Assembly (NCBI RefSeq): GCF_016595675.1
Contig: NZ_JAENJH010000002.1
Coordinates: 1,240,001 to 1,304,000, forward strand
From: Prauserella cavernicola
GTDB lineage: Bacteria; Actinomycetota; Actinomycetes; Mycobacteriales; Pseudonocardiaceae
Direction of reading: 5' to 3'
DNA: 64,000 nt
The position numbers and the translations under genes were made by a program. Under the pieces are notes generated by a model, which had not been told where the DNA came from, did not search any database, and saw nothing but the letters and a program-made list of their open reading frames with translations. Below are positions 55,491-64,000 of the stretch, in pieces. Position 1 is the first letter of the stretch; each line of letters starts with the position of its first letter.

Positions 55491-55680
55491 GCAGAGCTCG
55501 CGGGCTGGCGTGCACGACTCGCGGGCTGGAGTGCGGGACTCGCGGTTCGGAGCGCGGGACTCGCGCGCCTGACCGCAGGACTCGCGCGCAGGCGTGCGGG
55601 ACTCGCGTGCCCGAGCGCAGAACTCGCGGGCCGGAGTGGGGGACTCGCGCGCTGGAGTGGGGGACTCGCGGGGTGGGCGA
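55491..55680 (+). repeat. 21-bp-period minisatellite array, nine units
   Basis: CTCG cores stand at 55497, 55518, 55539, 55560, 55581, 55602, 55623, 55644 and 55665, exactly 21 bp apart without a slip. A typical unit starts GCGGGACTCGCG and ends in a variable GGCTGGAGT-like part. It belongs to the same family as the two arrays near 4 kb. It lies in the gap between two plus-strand genes. Confidence 0.85.
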
Positions 55681-55738
55681 TTAGTTCTGGGGGGTTTGGC
55701 GGTCCCTACTTCCGGACGGTGGTGTGGGAGGAGGGGCG

Positions 55739-56293
55739 ATGGGCGCAGGGCTCGCCCTGCTGGAGCGGGCGGTCGGCTACACGCTCGGCAGCCTGCGGCT
55801 GGTCGAGCGCGACGCGTTGCGCGGGCCGACTCCCTGCGGGTGGTGGGACCTCGGCCACCTGCTCGCGCACATGCAGGACTCGCTGCTCGCGCTGTCCGAG
55901 GCCGCGGGCCTCGGGGCGGTCTCGCTCGAGTCCGATCCCGGCGACCACCCCGATCCGGTGCGAGCGTTGCGCGAGCACGCGTGCCTGCTCGTCGGCGAGT
56001 GGGCACGCGCGGACTGCTCCGGGACCGTCGAGATCGGCGGGCACCCGTTGTCCGCCGACGTGGTGGCCGGGGCCGGGGCGGTCGAGGTCGCCGTGCACGG
56101 CTGGGACGTCGCGCGCGCGTGCGGCACGGACCGGCCGATTCCGGACGCGCTCGCGCGCGAACTGCTCGAACTCTGCCCGCTGTTGGTCAGCGGCGAGGAC
56201 CGGCCGGGCCGCTTCGCGCAGCCCGTCGACGTGTCACCGCTGGCCGGTCCCGGTGACCGGCTGCTCGCCTTCCTCGGTCGCGACCCGGCCTGA
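55739..56293 (+). CDS. Maleylpyruvate isomerase-like (DinB-fold, TIGR03086-type) protein
   Basis: 184 residues. A DinB-fold protein with CGWWDLGHLLAHM near the N-terminus and VEVAVHGWDVARACG in the C-terminal half, carrying the histidines that bind metal in the mycothiol-dependent maleylpyruvate isomerase N-terminal family. GGGAGGAGG precedes the ATG. The stop lies in the first of four tandem ~100-bp repeats shared with the end of the sigma-factor gene. Substrate unknown. Confidence 0.82.
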   Translation: MGAGLALLERAVGYTLGSLRLVERDALRGPTPCGWWDLGHLLAHMQDSLLALSEAAGLGAVSLESDPGDHPDPVRALREHACLLVGEWARADCSGTVEIGGHPLSADVVAGAGAVEVAVHGWDVARACGTDRPIPDALARELLELCPLLVSGEDRPGRFAQPVDVSPLAGPGDRLLAFLGRDPA

Positions 56294-56690
56294 GTCGGCC
56301 ACCGTTGGCGTGCGCCCGCGGCCGATCGGTCGGCCTGGGGCTGTCATCGCAGGCGTGCGCCCGGCGAACTGATTGCTCGGCCGGGATCCGGCTTGAGCCG
56401 GTCACCGTCGGCGGGTGCTTATGGCCGATTTCTTGGCCACGTCCCGGGCGGTCATGGCAGGTGCGCGCACCGCAACCGTTTGCTCGGCCGGGATCCGGCT
56501 CGAGCCGGTCATCGCAGCCGATCGCTCTGCCTTGCCCGGGCGGTCATGGCAGGCGCGCACCGCAACCGTTTGCTCCGCCGCGACCCGGCCTGAGTCGGCC
56601 ACCGTCGGCGTGCGCCCGCAGCCGATCGCTCGGCCAGGGCCGGTCATCGCAGGCGTGCGCCCGGCGAACTGATTGCTCCGCCGCCACCCG
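56280..56690. repeat. Four ~100-bp tandem repeats spanning two convergent gene ends
   Basis: Each unit opens with (GA)CCCGGCCTGAGTCGGCC or a close variant and runs through GGTCATxGCAGGCG to TTGCTCxGCCG. Units start near 56280, 56380, 56490 and 56580; the first and last are nearly identical over 100 bp at a spacing of exactly 300. The DinB-fold gene ends in unit 1. The sigma-factor frame reads through unit 4 into unit 3. Confidence 0.82.
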
Positions 56691-57674
56691 GCCTGCGCTG
56701 TCCTGGGTCACCGGCAGGCCGAAGAGCTCGAACAGCCGCGTGTCCATGAAGTTGGCGACGTGGCTGATCGCGCCGCCCGAGACGGTGAGCACCTGCAGCG
56801 TGAACGCGCGGTACTCGTCGCTGTCCGCGTCGTGCAGGTACATCGCGTACGCGGCCTGGCCGTTGGCCTCCACCGGCAGCATGAGCACCTTGCCCGGCCG
56901 CGCGGGACAACGATCGCTGAGGTGCGCCGCCACGGACTCGGTGCCCGCGTACCAGGCGGCGTAGGGCGGCATCTCCCACACCACGTCGCTGGTGAACAGT
57001 TCGACCAGTTCGGTCACGTCCTTGCGTTCGAACGCCGAGACGTAGCGCTCGAGCAGCGCGCGTTGCTCGTCGGCGGTCGGCTCAACGACGTCGTCCGGCG
57101 TGGGCGACACCTGGGCCAGCTGGGCCCTGGCCCGCTGCAGGATGCTGTTGACCGCCGCGGTGCTGACGCCGACGGCCTCGGCCACCTCTGCCGCCCGCCA
57201 CTTGAGCACGTCGCGCAGGATCAGCACCGCGCGCTGCCGGGGCGGCAGGTGCTGCAGGGCAGCGACGAGCGCCAGCCGGATGCTCTCTCGCTCCGTGACG
57301 ATCGCCGCGGGGTCGCTGCCGTCGGCGCCCGCGAGCGCGTCGGGGATCGGCTCCAGCCACGGCACCTCGGGCCGGTCGACGAGGTCGTCGGCGGGGTCGG
57401 AGCTGCCGCCGCCGAGCCCGGTGGGCATCGGCCGTTTGCTCCTGCTCTCCAGCGCCGTGAGGCAGGCCGTGGTGGCGATCCGGTGCAGCCAGGTGCGCAG
57501 CGACGAACGGCCCTCGAACCGGTCGTAGGCCCGCCAGGCGCGCAGATACGTCTCCTGCACCAGGTCCTCGGCGTCGTGTGCCGAGCCCAGCATGCGGTAG
57601 CAGTGCGCGAGCAACTCGCGGCGGAACGGGTCCGCCTGACGCAGGAAATCGTCGTCGACCTTGGTCTGCCCCAT
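56544..57674 (-). CDS. SigG-like ECF sigma factor with SnoaL-like C-terminal domain and repeat-encoded tail
   Basis: 376 residues. Sigma region 2 (LLAHCYRMLGSAHDAEDLVQ then ETYLRAWRAYDRF), region 4 (LPPRQRAVLILRDVLKWRAA with the following helix-turn-helix) and a SnoaL-like domain (about 205-325) give the SigG/TIGR02960 layout. After the family's normal end (LFELFGLPVTQD) about 50 extra residues are encoded by the tandem repeats, rich in Arg/Ala. The sigma controls its own activity through the SnoaL domain in related ECFs. No anti-sigma gene adjoins. Confidence 0.87.
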   Translation of the reverse strand: MGQTKVDDDFLRQADPFRRELLAHCYRMLGSAHDAEDLVQETYLRAWRAYDRFEGRSSLRTWLHRIATTACLTALESRSKRPMPTGLGGGSSDPADDLVDRPEVPWLEPIPDALAGADGSDPAAIVTERESIRLALVAALQHLPPRQRAVLILRDVLKWRAAEVAEAVGVSTAAVNSILQRARAQLAQVSPTPDDVVEPTADEQRALLERYVSAFERKDVTELVELFTSDVVWEMPPYAAWYAGTESVAAHLSDRCPARPGKVLMLPVEANGQAAYAMYLHDADSDEYRAFTLQVLTVSGGAISHVANFMDTRLFELFGLPVTQDSAGRVAAEQSVRRAHACDDRPWPSDRLRAHADGGRLRPGRGGANGCGARLP

Positions 57675-57744
57675 GGCCCCTGCCCTTTCGCTGCCTCGAG
57701 GTCCTCATCCTGGCAGACCCCACCGACAGGAAAAACTCATCGCG

Positions 57745-58578
57745 TCACAGCACTTCCAGCGGTGTGGCACGGGAGGGGGCCGGGAAGCGGGCGTCGAGGT
57801 CGGCGAGGTCCTGAGCCGTGAGCGAGATGTCCAGCGCCGCCACGTTCTGCTCCACGTGCGCGAGGGTGGTCGCCTTCGGGATCGCGCACACCTGCGGCTG
57901 GTGCAGCACCCACGCGATCGCGAGCTGCGCTGGCGTCACGTCGTGGCGTCGCGCGACCTCGGCGAGCACCGGGTCGCCGAGCAGCCTGCCCTGCTCGATC
58001 GGCGAGTACGCCATCACCGCGACGCTCTGCTCGCGGCACCACGGCAGCAGGTCGAACTCCGGTCCTCGCCGCGTGAGGTTGTAGAGGACCTGGTTGCTCA
58101 CGACGTCGCGGCCGAGCGCGTGCTCCCACGTCTCCGCGAGGTCGTCGCGGTCGAAGTTGCTGACGCCGTAGTGCCGGATCTTGCCGTCCGTCCGCAGCGT
58201 CTCCAGTGCTTCGAGCGTCTCGGTCAGCGGCACTCCGCCCCGCCAGTGCAGCAGGTACAGGTCGATCCGGTCGGTGCCGAGCCTGCGCAGGCTCCGTTCG
58301 CAGGCGGCGACCGTGCCGCGCGCGCTCGCGTTGTGCGGAAGGACCTTGCTGACCAGGAACGTCTCGTCGCGGCGGCCCGCGATCGCCTCGCCGGTGACCT
58401 CCTCGGCGCCGCCGTCGCCGTACATCTCCGCGGTGTCGATCAGGGAAAGGCCGAGGTCGAGGCCCCGTCGCAGGGCCTCGACCTCGGCCTTCCTCGAACG
58501 CTCGCGTTCACCCATGTGCCAGGTGCCCTGGCCGAGCACGGGCAGGCGGTCTCCGGGGCCGAGTCGCAGGTAGCGCAT
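57745..58578 (-). CDS. Aldo/keto reductase
   Basis: 277 residues. A TIM-barrel NADPH oxidoreductase: GLSLIDTAEMYGDGGAEE holds the catalytic Asp and Tyr, FLVSKVLPHNAS the Lys, and DLYLLHWRGGVPL the His. The C-terminal IPKATTLAHVEQN binds the cofactor phosphate. It lies 14 bp after the ApnO-like gene, so it may belong to the downstream end of the apionate-type operon. Substrate unknown. Confidence 0.87.
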   Translation of the reverse strand: MRYLRLGPGDRLPVLGQGTWHMGERERSRKAEVEALRRGLDLGLSLIDTAEMYGDGGAEEVTGEAIAGRRDETFLVSKVLPHNASARGTVAACERSLRRLGTDRIDLYLLHWRGGVPLTETLEALETLRTDGKIRHYGVSNFDRDDLAETWEHALGRDVVSNQVLYNLTRRGPEFDLLPWCREQSVAVMAYSPIEQGRLLGDPVLAEVARRHDVTPAQLAIAWVLHQPQVCAIPKATTLAHVEQNVAALDISLTAQDLADLDARFPAPSRATPLEVL

Positions 58579-58592
58579 GGCCCCATTGTGGG

Positions 58593-59444
58593 TCAGTTGT
58601 CGCGCTTCACCGCGTCGATCTTGAGCATCCTGGCGATGACCTTGTCGAGCTCGCCGTCGTCGAAGATCTTCTTCCAGTCGTCCTTGACGATCGACTCGCG
58701 GCCGTAGTCCATCGCGATGAGGCACGCGTCGGAGAACGGGTTGGAGCCGCGCAGGGTGTTGGTGAGCGCCACCTGCACGTGGCCGAGCAGCATCGCGCGC
58801 GCGGCCGGCTCGGGCACGCCTACGGTGTGCACGGTCTCGTGCAGGGCCTCGTTGAGCAGCGAACCCACCATGCAGGCCACCGTCTCGACGAGCGTCGGCT
58901 CCAGCACGGCGAGCTGCTTCACGCTCACCCAGTGCACGTCGACCACCGGCGCGTACATCACGCGGATGACGTCGTCGGCGAGCTTGCGCGCGGTCTCGTT
59001 GTCCGACTCGAACGCGGCGACGACCTCCTGCGGGGCCGCGATGCCGCCGAAGGTGTCGGCGTACTCCTCCTTGGTGGTGCGCTCGAGGAACACCGAGGGG
59101 TGGCACGGGTGCGCCACGGCGTACTCGATGTCGTCGCGCTTGAGCAGCAGGTTGGCGTAGGCCGCCGCCGGGTCCAGCGTCAGCACGATCGCGCCGGGCT
59201 TGAGCTCGGGCACGAGCGCCTCGGAGACCTTGCCGAGTACGACGTCCGGCACGGCGAGGATCACGACGTCGCTCTGCCGGGCCGCCTCGGCGGCGTCGGT
59301 GACTTCGCGGTCCTGGCTCGCCAGCAGCTCCTTGCCCTGGGGCGAGTTCTCGCTGAAGAGCACCTGGAAGTCGCTCGTGGCGAGGTTGTTCGAGACGCGC
59401 TGGCCCATCTTGCCGCCCGCGCCGACGACGGTGACCGTGGTCAT
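58593..59444 (-). CDS. ApnO-like oxidoreductase (6-phosphogluconate dehydrogenase C-terminal-like)
   Basis: 283 residues. An N-terminal Rossmann domain (VTVVGAGGKMGQRVSNNLA) and a helical C-terminal domain of the phosphogluconate-dehydrogenase type with AHPCHPSVF and LLGHVQVAL. D-apionate oxidoisomerase (ApnO) belongs to this kind of protein. Together with the next five genes it fits D-apionate to 3-oxo-isoapionate conversion. The assignment rests on the neighbourhood more than on a diagnostic residue. The ATG overlaps the previous stop; AAGGAG precedes it. Confidence 0.65.
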   Translation of the reverse strand: MTTVTVVGAGGKMGQRVSNNLATSDFQVLFSENSPQGKELLASQDREVTDAAEAARQSDVVILAVPDVVLGKVSEALVPELKPGAIVLTLDPAAAYANLLLKRDDIEYAVAHPCHPSVFLERTTKEEYADTFGGIAAPQEVVAAFESDNETARKLADDVIRVMYAPVVDVHWVSVKQLAVLEPTLVETVACMVGSLLNEALHETVHTVGVPEPAARAMLLGHVQVALTNTLRGSNPFSDACLIAMDYGRESIVKDDWKKIFDDGELDKVIARMLKIDAVKRDN

Positions 59445-60238
59445 GAGTTGCTCCTTAGGAATTCCACACTGTGCCGCGTCCACTCGTCCTCCAGCCGGCA
59501 GGTCGTCTCGATGTCGTCCTGCCAGGGAAGCCAGTGCTCCACGATCTGGTTGATCTTCTTCTCGCCCGGCCTGACCCGCTCGATCATGGCGCCGTAGTCG
59601 AGGCGCCCTTCGCCGAGCTTGCAGCCAGAGAGCGTGAACCCGACCCAGCCCGCCTGGCGGGCGAAGGTGAAGTCCTTGACGTGGAGGTTGGCCACGTGCC
59701 GGGCGGTGGTCTCCACGACCTGCTTCGGGTGTTCAAGGTTGGCCACGCAGTTGGCGGGGTCGAGGCAGATGCCGAGGTACTCGCTGCCGACGGCCTCGAC
59801 GACGTCCACGAGATCGGCCGAGGACACCTGTTCGTAGGTCTCCAGCGCGAGGGTCACCCCGCGCTGCGCGTAGCCGGGAACGGCCTCGCGCAGCCGTTCG
59901 GTTGCCTCGGCGAGCGTCGGCCGGTCGTCGGCCGAGTACAGCATGCTGCGCACGAGCGTCACGTCGAGCGCCTCGGCGAGGTCGAGGTAGCGCCGCAGGT
60001 GCTCGGGGCGCACGCCGCGGGTGCCCAGTTCCAGCTGGACACCGAGGCTCTCTGCCGTTGAGCGCACCTCGCGCAGCTCGGCCGTGGACAGCGCTTCGAC
60101 ACCCGCGTAGTCGCAGATCTGGAAGACGTCCGCGCCCAGTTCCCTGGTCTCCTCCAGCATCTGCGTCAGCGTCAGTGGCTTCTCGGCCTCCGACGAGATG
60201 CGCCAGAAGAACGCGTAGGTGCTGAGTCCGATCGCCAT
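59441..60238 (-). CDS. Xylose isomerase-like TIM-barrel protein, candidate 3-oxo-isoapionate decarboxylase (OiaC)
   Basis: 265 residues. An AP_endonuc_2/xylose isomerase-like barrel: GADVFQICDYAGVEAL, VTLALETYEQVSSADLV (Glu ligand), GICLDPANCVAN (Asp ligand), ANLHVKDFTF (His-x-Lys-Asp) and QIVEHWLPW (Glu ligand). In one apionate route a protein of this fold decarboxylates 3-oxo-isoapionate to L-erythrulose, the substrate of the downstream kinase and isomerases found here. It could instead be an ordinary sugar isomerase. Confidence 0.68.
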   Translation of the reverse strand: MAIGLSTYAFFWRISSEAEKPLTLTQMLEETRELGADVFQICDYAGVEALSTAELREVRSTAESLGVQLELGTRGVRPEHLRRYLDLAEALDVTLVRSMLYSADDRPTLAEATERLREAVPGYAQRGVTLALETYEQVSSADLVDVVEAVGSEYLGICLDPANCVANLEHPKQVVETTARHVANLHVKDFTFARQAGWVGFTLSGCKLGEGRLDYGAMIERVRPGEKKINQIVEHWLPWQDDIETTCRLEDEWTRHSVEFLRSNS

Positions 60239-60966
60239 CAGGATCCCTTCGCCAGTTCCAGCGCCTCGTCCAGGATCTCGCCCACCGCGACGGGATCGTG
60301 GGCGAACCGGCCGAGGAACAACCCGTCGACCGACGTCCCGAGCCTGGTGAGCAGTCCGGGGCCCGCGCTGCCGCCGTAGATCACGCGGACGCCGAGCCGC
60401 TTCTTGAGCGTGCCGCAGACGTGCGCGATGTGCTCCTCGGGAGCGGGCTCGGCCGCGCCGATCGCCCAGTGCGGCTCGTAGGCCACCACGACGGGTCCGG
60501 TCGCCGAGCCGAGCGCCGACTCCACCTCGGCCACGCAGTGGGCGGCGGCCTGGTCGGCGGGGACGCGCTCGGGCTCGCCGACGCAGAGCACCGGCACGAG
60601 CTCGTTGCGCAGCGCCGCCGCGGTCTTGCGGGCGACCAGCGCGTCGTCCTCGCCGTAGAGCCGCCGCCGTTCGGCGTGGCCGACCTCGACGTGGGTGCAG
60701 CCGAGCTCGCGCAGCAGCGGCCCGCCGACCTCGCCGGTGAACGCGCCGGTGTCGTCGGCGCACAGGTCCTGCGCGCCGACGCGCACCGGCGTGCCCGCGA
60801 AGACGTCGGTCACTGCGGGGATGCTGGGGAAGGAGGGCAGCACGAACAGCTCCGCGTGCCCTCCCGCGATCGCCTCGTGGGAGGCGAGCGCGGCCACATC
60901 CCCGCTCCACGCCAGAGTCCTGGCGTGGGAGAAGTACATCTTCAGGCTGACGCCGAAGCTCAGCAC
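60238..60966 (-). CDS. Triosephosphate isomerase-like protein, candidate L-erythrulose 1-phosphate isomerase (LerI)
   Basis: 242 residues, a TIM homologue. The catalytic Lys is in VSLKMYF, the His in [13 protein letters not shown] and the Glu in [12 protein letters not shown], with the phosphate loop [10 protein letters not shown]. Such TIM-like enzymes interconvert L-erythrulose 1-phosphate and D-erythrulose 4-phosphate in tetritol catabolism. The GTG at 60966 overlaps the RpiB-like stop. Being in this operon rather than with gapA-pgk argues against the glycolytic enzyme. Confidence 0.78.
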   Translation of the reverse strand: MLSFGVSLKMYFSHARTLAWSGDVAALASHEAIAGGHAELFVLPSFPSIPAVTDVFAGTPVRVGAQDLCADDTGAFTGEVGGPLLRELGCTHVEVGHAERRRLYGEDDALVARKTAAALRNELVPVLCVGEPERVPADQAAAHCVAEVESALGSATGPVVVAYEPHWAIGAAEPAPEEHIAHVCGTLKKRLGVRVIYGGSAGPGLLTRLGTSVDGLFLGRFAHDPVAVGEILDEALELAKGS

Positions 60967-61430
60967 GAACCCACGCTCTCGTAGTCGGTGAGCACCTGCA
61001 CCTTCTGCGCCGACGCCGAGTTCTCGTCGAAGGTGTAGGTCAGCCACTCGCGCGCGAGCCTGCGGGCGAGCTCGAGGCCCACCACGCGCTGGCCGAACGT
61101 GAGCACCTGCGCGTTGTTGCTCAGCACCGAGCGCTCGACGGAGAAGCTGTCGTGCGCGGTGACGGCGCGGATGCCGGGCACCTTGTTGGCCGAGATCGCC
61201 ACGCCGAGGCCGGTTCCGCACACCAGCAGCGCCCGGTCGGCCTCGCCCTTGGCGATCAGCTCGGCCGCGGTGACGGCCACCTTCGGGTACGGCGTGTTGC
61301 CGTCGGCGGTCACCCCGACGTCCACAACGGACGCGACGAGCTCACTCGCCTCCAGGTCCGCCTTGAGCGCTTCCTTGTAGTCGAAGCCCGCGTCGTCCGA
61401 GCCGACGACGATGCGCCACTGCTGAGCCAT
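60960..61430 (-). CDS. RpiB/LacAB-family isomerase, candidate D-erythrulose 4-phosphate isomerase (DerI)
   Basis: 156 residues. RpiB fold: [40 protein letters not shown] (active-site Cys and anion loop) and [20 protein letters not shown]. DerI enzymes of this family convert D-erythrulose 4-phosphate to D-erythrose 4-phosphate. The ATG overlaps the kinase stop and the stop overlaps the TIM-like start. Confidence 0.8.
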   Translation of the reverse strand: MAQQWRIVVGSDDAGFDYKEALKADLEASELVASVVDVGVTADGNTPYPKVAVTAAELIAKGEADRALLVCGTGLGVAISANKVPGIRAVTAHDSFSVERSVLSNNAQVLTFGQRVVGLELARRLAREWLTYTFDENSASAQKVQVLTDYESVGSC

Positions 61431-63163
61431 CACACACCTTTCCTCTCGGCGAGGACGCCGTGTACCGCGCCCACGATCAGTGCGAGCGAGACGGCGCCCG
61501 CGTCCGGAGTTCCCACGCTCTTCTCGGCGAGCGGCCTGGCCCTGCCGATCTTCGGCACCAGGTCCGCGGTCGCCGTCGCGGCGACGTCGGCGGTCTCGGC
61601 CGCCCGGCCCCACGCCTCGGCGAGGCCCCTCGACTCGCCGATCCCGGTCGCGAGTGCCTCGGCGAACGGCGCCAGCACGTCGACCATTGTCTTGTCGCCA
61701 GGCTGGGCGCCGCCCACGCGCAGCACGCTCTCCAGCCCGGCCGCGACACCCTCGCTCACGGTCGCGCCGGTGGGTTCGTCGTTGTCCCCCAACGTGTTCG
61801 CGACGGCCCGCAGCAGCAGCCCCCACAGCGCACCGGACGTGCCGCCCGCGCGGTCGGCCCACGCGTCACCGGCCAGCGCCAGCAGTGTGCCCGCGCCCGC
61901 GCCGAGCCGCTGCGCCTCGCGCGCCGCGTCCACCGCGGCCACCGCGCCGCGCTGCATGCCGATGCCGTGGTCGCCATCGCCCGCGACGGCGTCGATGCGG
62001 CCCAGCTCCTCGGCGTTGCCGTCCACCACCTTGCGCGTGGCCTCCAGCGCGGCGAGCACGGTCGCGGCGGCGGCGCGCGACTGCTCGCTCGCCTCCGGCA
62101 CGCTCTGCTCGACCGTGTCGTCCGCCAGGTCCTCGGCTGCGGGCGGAGCGGGGGTGAGTGAGCCCTTGCGGAACGCGGGCGCGTCGGCGGGCGCGCTCCA
62201 GTACCGCTCCAGTTCCTCGTCCAGCCAGAACAGCGTGAGCGAGGCCCCGGCCAGGTCGAAGCTGGTGACGAACTCGCCGACCTCGGGGTCCACCACCTCG
62301 ACGCCCGCTTCGGCGAGCAGCTGGGCCACCCGCCGGTAGACGACGAACAGCTCCTCGTGCTTGACCGTGCCGAGTCCGTTGAGGATCACGCCCGCACGCT
62401 GCCCGCGCGCCTCGGTGATGCCGGGCGGCAGCTCGGCGAGCAGCGTCCGCACGAACAGCTCCGCGAGCCCGTCGGCGCTGGGCACGTCGGCCTCGTCGAT
62501 GCCGGGCTCGCCGTGGATGCCCATGCCCACGGCCATCTTGCCCTCGGGCACCGTGAACAGCGGCGCCTCGGCGCCGGGCAGCGTGCAGCCGGAGAAGGCG
62601 ACGCCCAGCGAGCGGGTGCGGTCGTTGGCGTGCTCCGCGACCCGGTGCACCTCGTCGAGGCTCAGTCCGGCCTCGGCGGCAGCGGCGGCGACCTTGAACA
62701 CCGTGAGGTCGCCCGCGACACCGCGGCGCTTGGTGATCTCGTCGACCTCGGCGCTCGACACGTCGTCGGTCACGGCGAAGGTCCTGGTGGGGATGCCCTG
62801 CTGGTTCAGGATCTCCGCGGCGTGTCCGAAGTGGAGGACATCGCCCGCGTAGTTGCCGAACAGCAGCAGCACACCGCCGCCGCTCTCGGCCGCCTTGGCC
62901 ACCGAGCACGCCTGCTGGGCCGAGGGCGAGGCGAAGATGTTGCCCGACACCGCGCCGTGGGCGAGTCCCTGCCCGACCAGTCCGGTGAACGCGGGGTAGT
63001 GGCCCGAGCCGCCGCCGACGAGCACGGCGACCTGGCCCGGCGTCTTCGCGGTGTTGCGCACCACGCCGCCCGGCACGCGGCGGACCCACCGCTGGTGGGC
63101 GGCGACGAAGCCCTCGAGCACCTCGTCGGCGAACTCGGCCGGGTCGTTGAACAGTCGGGTCAT
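61430..63163 (-). CDS. DhaK-DhaL fused dihydroxyacetone-type kinase, candidate L-erythrulose kinase (LerK)
   Basis: 577 residues. The DhaK half (to about 330) has [19 protein letters not shown] and the His that binds the substrate ketone covalently in MGIHGEPG (H217). The DhaL half (from about 375) has the Mg-ATP motif [13 protein letters not shown] and GGTSGALWG. It is an ATP-dependent single-chain kinase. Neighbouring isomerases for tetrulose phosphates point to L-erythrulose rather than dihydroxyacetone. Start and stop overlap both neighbours (ATGA). Confidence 0.85.
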   Translation of the reverse strand: MTRLFNDPAEFADEVLEGFVAAHQRWVRRVPGGVVRNTAKTPGQVAVLVGGGSGHYPAFTGLVGQGLAHGAVSGNIFASPSAQQACSVAKAAESGGGVLLLFGNYAGDVLHFGHAAEILNQQGIPTRTFAVTDDVSSAEVDEITKRRGVAGDLTVFKVAAAAAEAGLSLDEVHRVAEHANDRTRSLGVAFSGCTLPGAEAPLFTVPEGKMAVGMGIHGEPGIDEADVPSADGLAELFVRTLLAELPPGITEARGQRAGVILNGLGTVKHEELFVVYRRVAQLLAEAGVEVVDPEVGEFVTSFDLAGASLTLFWLDEELERYWSAPADAPAFRKGSLTPAPPAAEDLADDTVEQSVPEASEQSRAAAATVLAALEATRKVVDGNAEELGRIDAVAGDGDHGIGMQRGAVAAVDAAREAQRLGAGAGTLLALAGDAWADRAGGTSGALWGLLLRAVANTLGDNDEPTGATVSEGVAAGLESVLRVGGAQPGDKTMVDVLAPFAEALATGIGESRGLAEAWGRAAETADVAATATADLVPKIGRARPLAEKSVGTPDAGAVSLALIVGAVHGVLAERKGV

Positions 63164-64000
63164 GCCGAGGTCTCCGCTTTCTCGTCGAGGTCACCGGTCT
63201 GCACGCGGCCCCGCTTGGCGAGCGCGACCATGAGCACGGCCGAGAGCACCATCAGCCCGCCGACGACGAACATCGGCACGGCGTAGGAACCCGTGGCGTC
63301 GTTGAGGAATCCGGTCACGTAGCCGGCGGCGAAACCGGCCATGTTGCCGAAGGTGTTGATCAGCGCGATGCCCACGGCCGCGGCCGCGCCGGTCAGGAAC
63401 TGCGCGGGCACGGTCCAGAAGTTGGGCAGCGCCGCGAAGATCGCGCACGCCGTGATCGTGATGACCACGATCGTCGCCGCGGGCGAGCCCATGTACAACG
63501 CGACCGGCACGCTCACACCGCCGACCACGGCGGGCAGGGCGATGTGCCAGGTCCGCAGGCCGCGCCTGGTCGCGTCGCGCGACCACAGGTAGAGCACGAT
63601 CGCCGCGGGCACGTACGGGATGGCCGTGATGAGGCCTTCCTCGAGCGTCGTGAACGTGGTGCCGAAGCTCTCCTCGAAGCTGCTGATGATGGCGGGCAGG
63701 AAGAACGCCAGCGCGTAGAGGCCGTAGATGAAGCCGAAGTAGATGAGCGCGAGGACCCACACCCGGCCGCTGCGCAGCGCCGCCGCCATACCGCCCTTGT
63801 GGGAGCCGCCGCCGGTCTTGGTCTTGGCCTCACCCTCCAGTTCGGCGGTGAGCCACGTCTTCTCCTCCTCGGTCAGCCACTTCGCGTCGGCGGGGCGGTC
63901 GCTGAGGTAGAACCAGGTCGCGATGCCGACGAGGATCGCGGGCACCGAGACGCACAGGAACATGAAGCGCCAGCCCTCGAGGCCGAACACGCCGTGCTGC
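63160..64000 (-). CDS. MFS transporter (ACS-like), 5' end cut by window edge
   Basis: About 280 residues of the C-terminal two thirds of a major facilitator, entering in GVFGLEGWRFMFLCVSVPAI and showing seven or so helices with a long charged central loop (LTEEEKTWLTAELEGEAKTK). The GWR motif and loop resemble the anion:cation symporter family, which takes up sugar acids. Its stop overlaps the kinase start, so it is part of the operon and is the likely importer of its substrate, perhaps D-apionate. Cut at the right edge of the window; the start codon is outside. Confidence 0.8.
   Translation of the reverse strand, partial: QHGVFGLEGWRFMFLCVSVPAILVGIATWFYLSDRPADAKWLTEEEKTWLTAELEGEAKTKTGGGSHKGGMAAALRSGRVWVLALIYFGFIYGLYALAFFLPAIISSFEESFGTTFTTLEEGLITAIPYVPAAIVLYLWSRDATRRGLRTWHIALPAVVGGVSVPVALYMGSPAATIVVITITACAIFAALPNFWTVPAQFLTGAAAAVGIALINTFGNMAGFAAGYVTGFLNDATGSYAVPMFVVGGLMVLSAVLMVALAKRGRVQTGDLDEKAETSA

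Overview
The window comes from a high-GC actinomycete chromosome, most likely a member of the Pseudonocardiaceae. Gene order over two blocks matches the clpC1-mhuD-mutY and rlmB-cysS-ispF-ispD-carD-lpqE-radA neighbourhoods of Mycobacterium tuberculosis, and one small mobile-element gene belongs to a family (AMED_5909) that I associate with Amycolatopsis and relatives. Most genes overlap by 1-4 bases in tight operons and use ATG or GTG starts.

Layout. 1-10.3 kb: a cut-off FhuF-type [2Fe-2S] protein behind a candidate iron box, then clpC, sir2-mhuD, an M1 lipoprotein peptidase, a hydrolase, a Tat-exported amidase, mutY and a carbonic anhydrase. 10.4-22 kb: a LacI regulator, a znuACB-type zinc importer behind a candidate Zur box, a DUF445 protein, a DivIVA-like coiled coil, an SLC13 transporter and several small enzymes and regulators.

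22.1-32.1 kb: a complete 10.0-kb pSAM2-type integrative and conjugative element (AICE): int, xis, repSA-like initiator, an FtsK/TraB translocase, a 40-residue zinc-ribbon gene, small accessory genes, pra and a divergent GntR/HutC repressor with three operator-like palindromes. It carries a Septu (ptuA-ptuB) anti-phage module in visibly AT-richer DNA. A 16-bp direct repeat marks both ends. The right copy is the last codons and stop of an MBOAT acyltransferase gene, so the element sits in a protein-coding gene, not a tRNA gene, and keeps its reading frame.

32.1-42.1 kb: MBOAT, rlmB, cysS, a HAD protein, ispF, an ispD homologue lacking the usual nucleotide-binding motif and any standard start codon, carD, lpqE, radA, then an Asp-box propeller protein with a MoaD/ThiS-like partner. 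42.2-53 kb: trehalose genes (a phosphatase-GH15 fusion and otsA), ThrE-type exporter, tRNA-Thr(TGT), a YtrA-type regulator with its ABC transporter, a PRC/DUF2382 protein and an amidohydrolase. 53-58.6 kb: a Tat-secreted sialidase divergent from a SIS protein, three unrelated tandem-repeat tracts, a maleylpyruvate-isomerase-like protein, a SigG-like sigma factor whose tail is encoded by repeats, and an aldo/keto reductase.

58.6-64 kb: a tightly coupled minus-strand operon (transporter, DhaKL-type kinase, RpiB-like, TIM-like, xylose-isomerase-like and a 6PGDH-C-terminal-like oxidoreductase) that fits the published D-apionate route through L-erythrulose to D-erythrose 4-phosphate. The transporter is cut by the right edge.

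A 21-bp-period minisatellite family occurs in three intergenic arrays (twice near 4 kb in opposite orientation, once near 55.6 kb).
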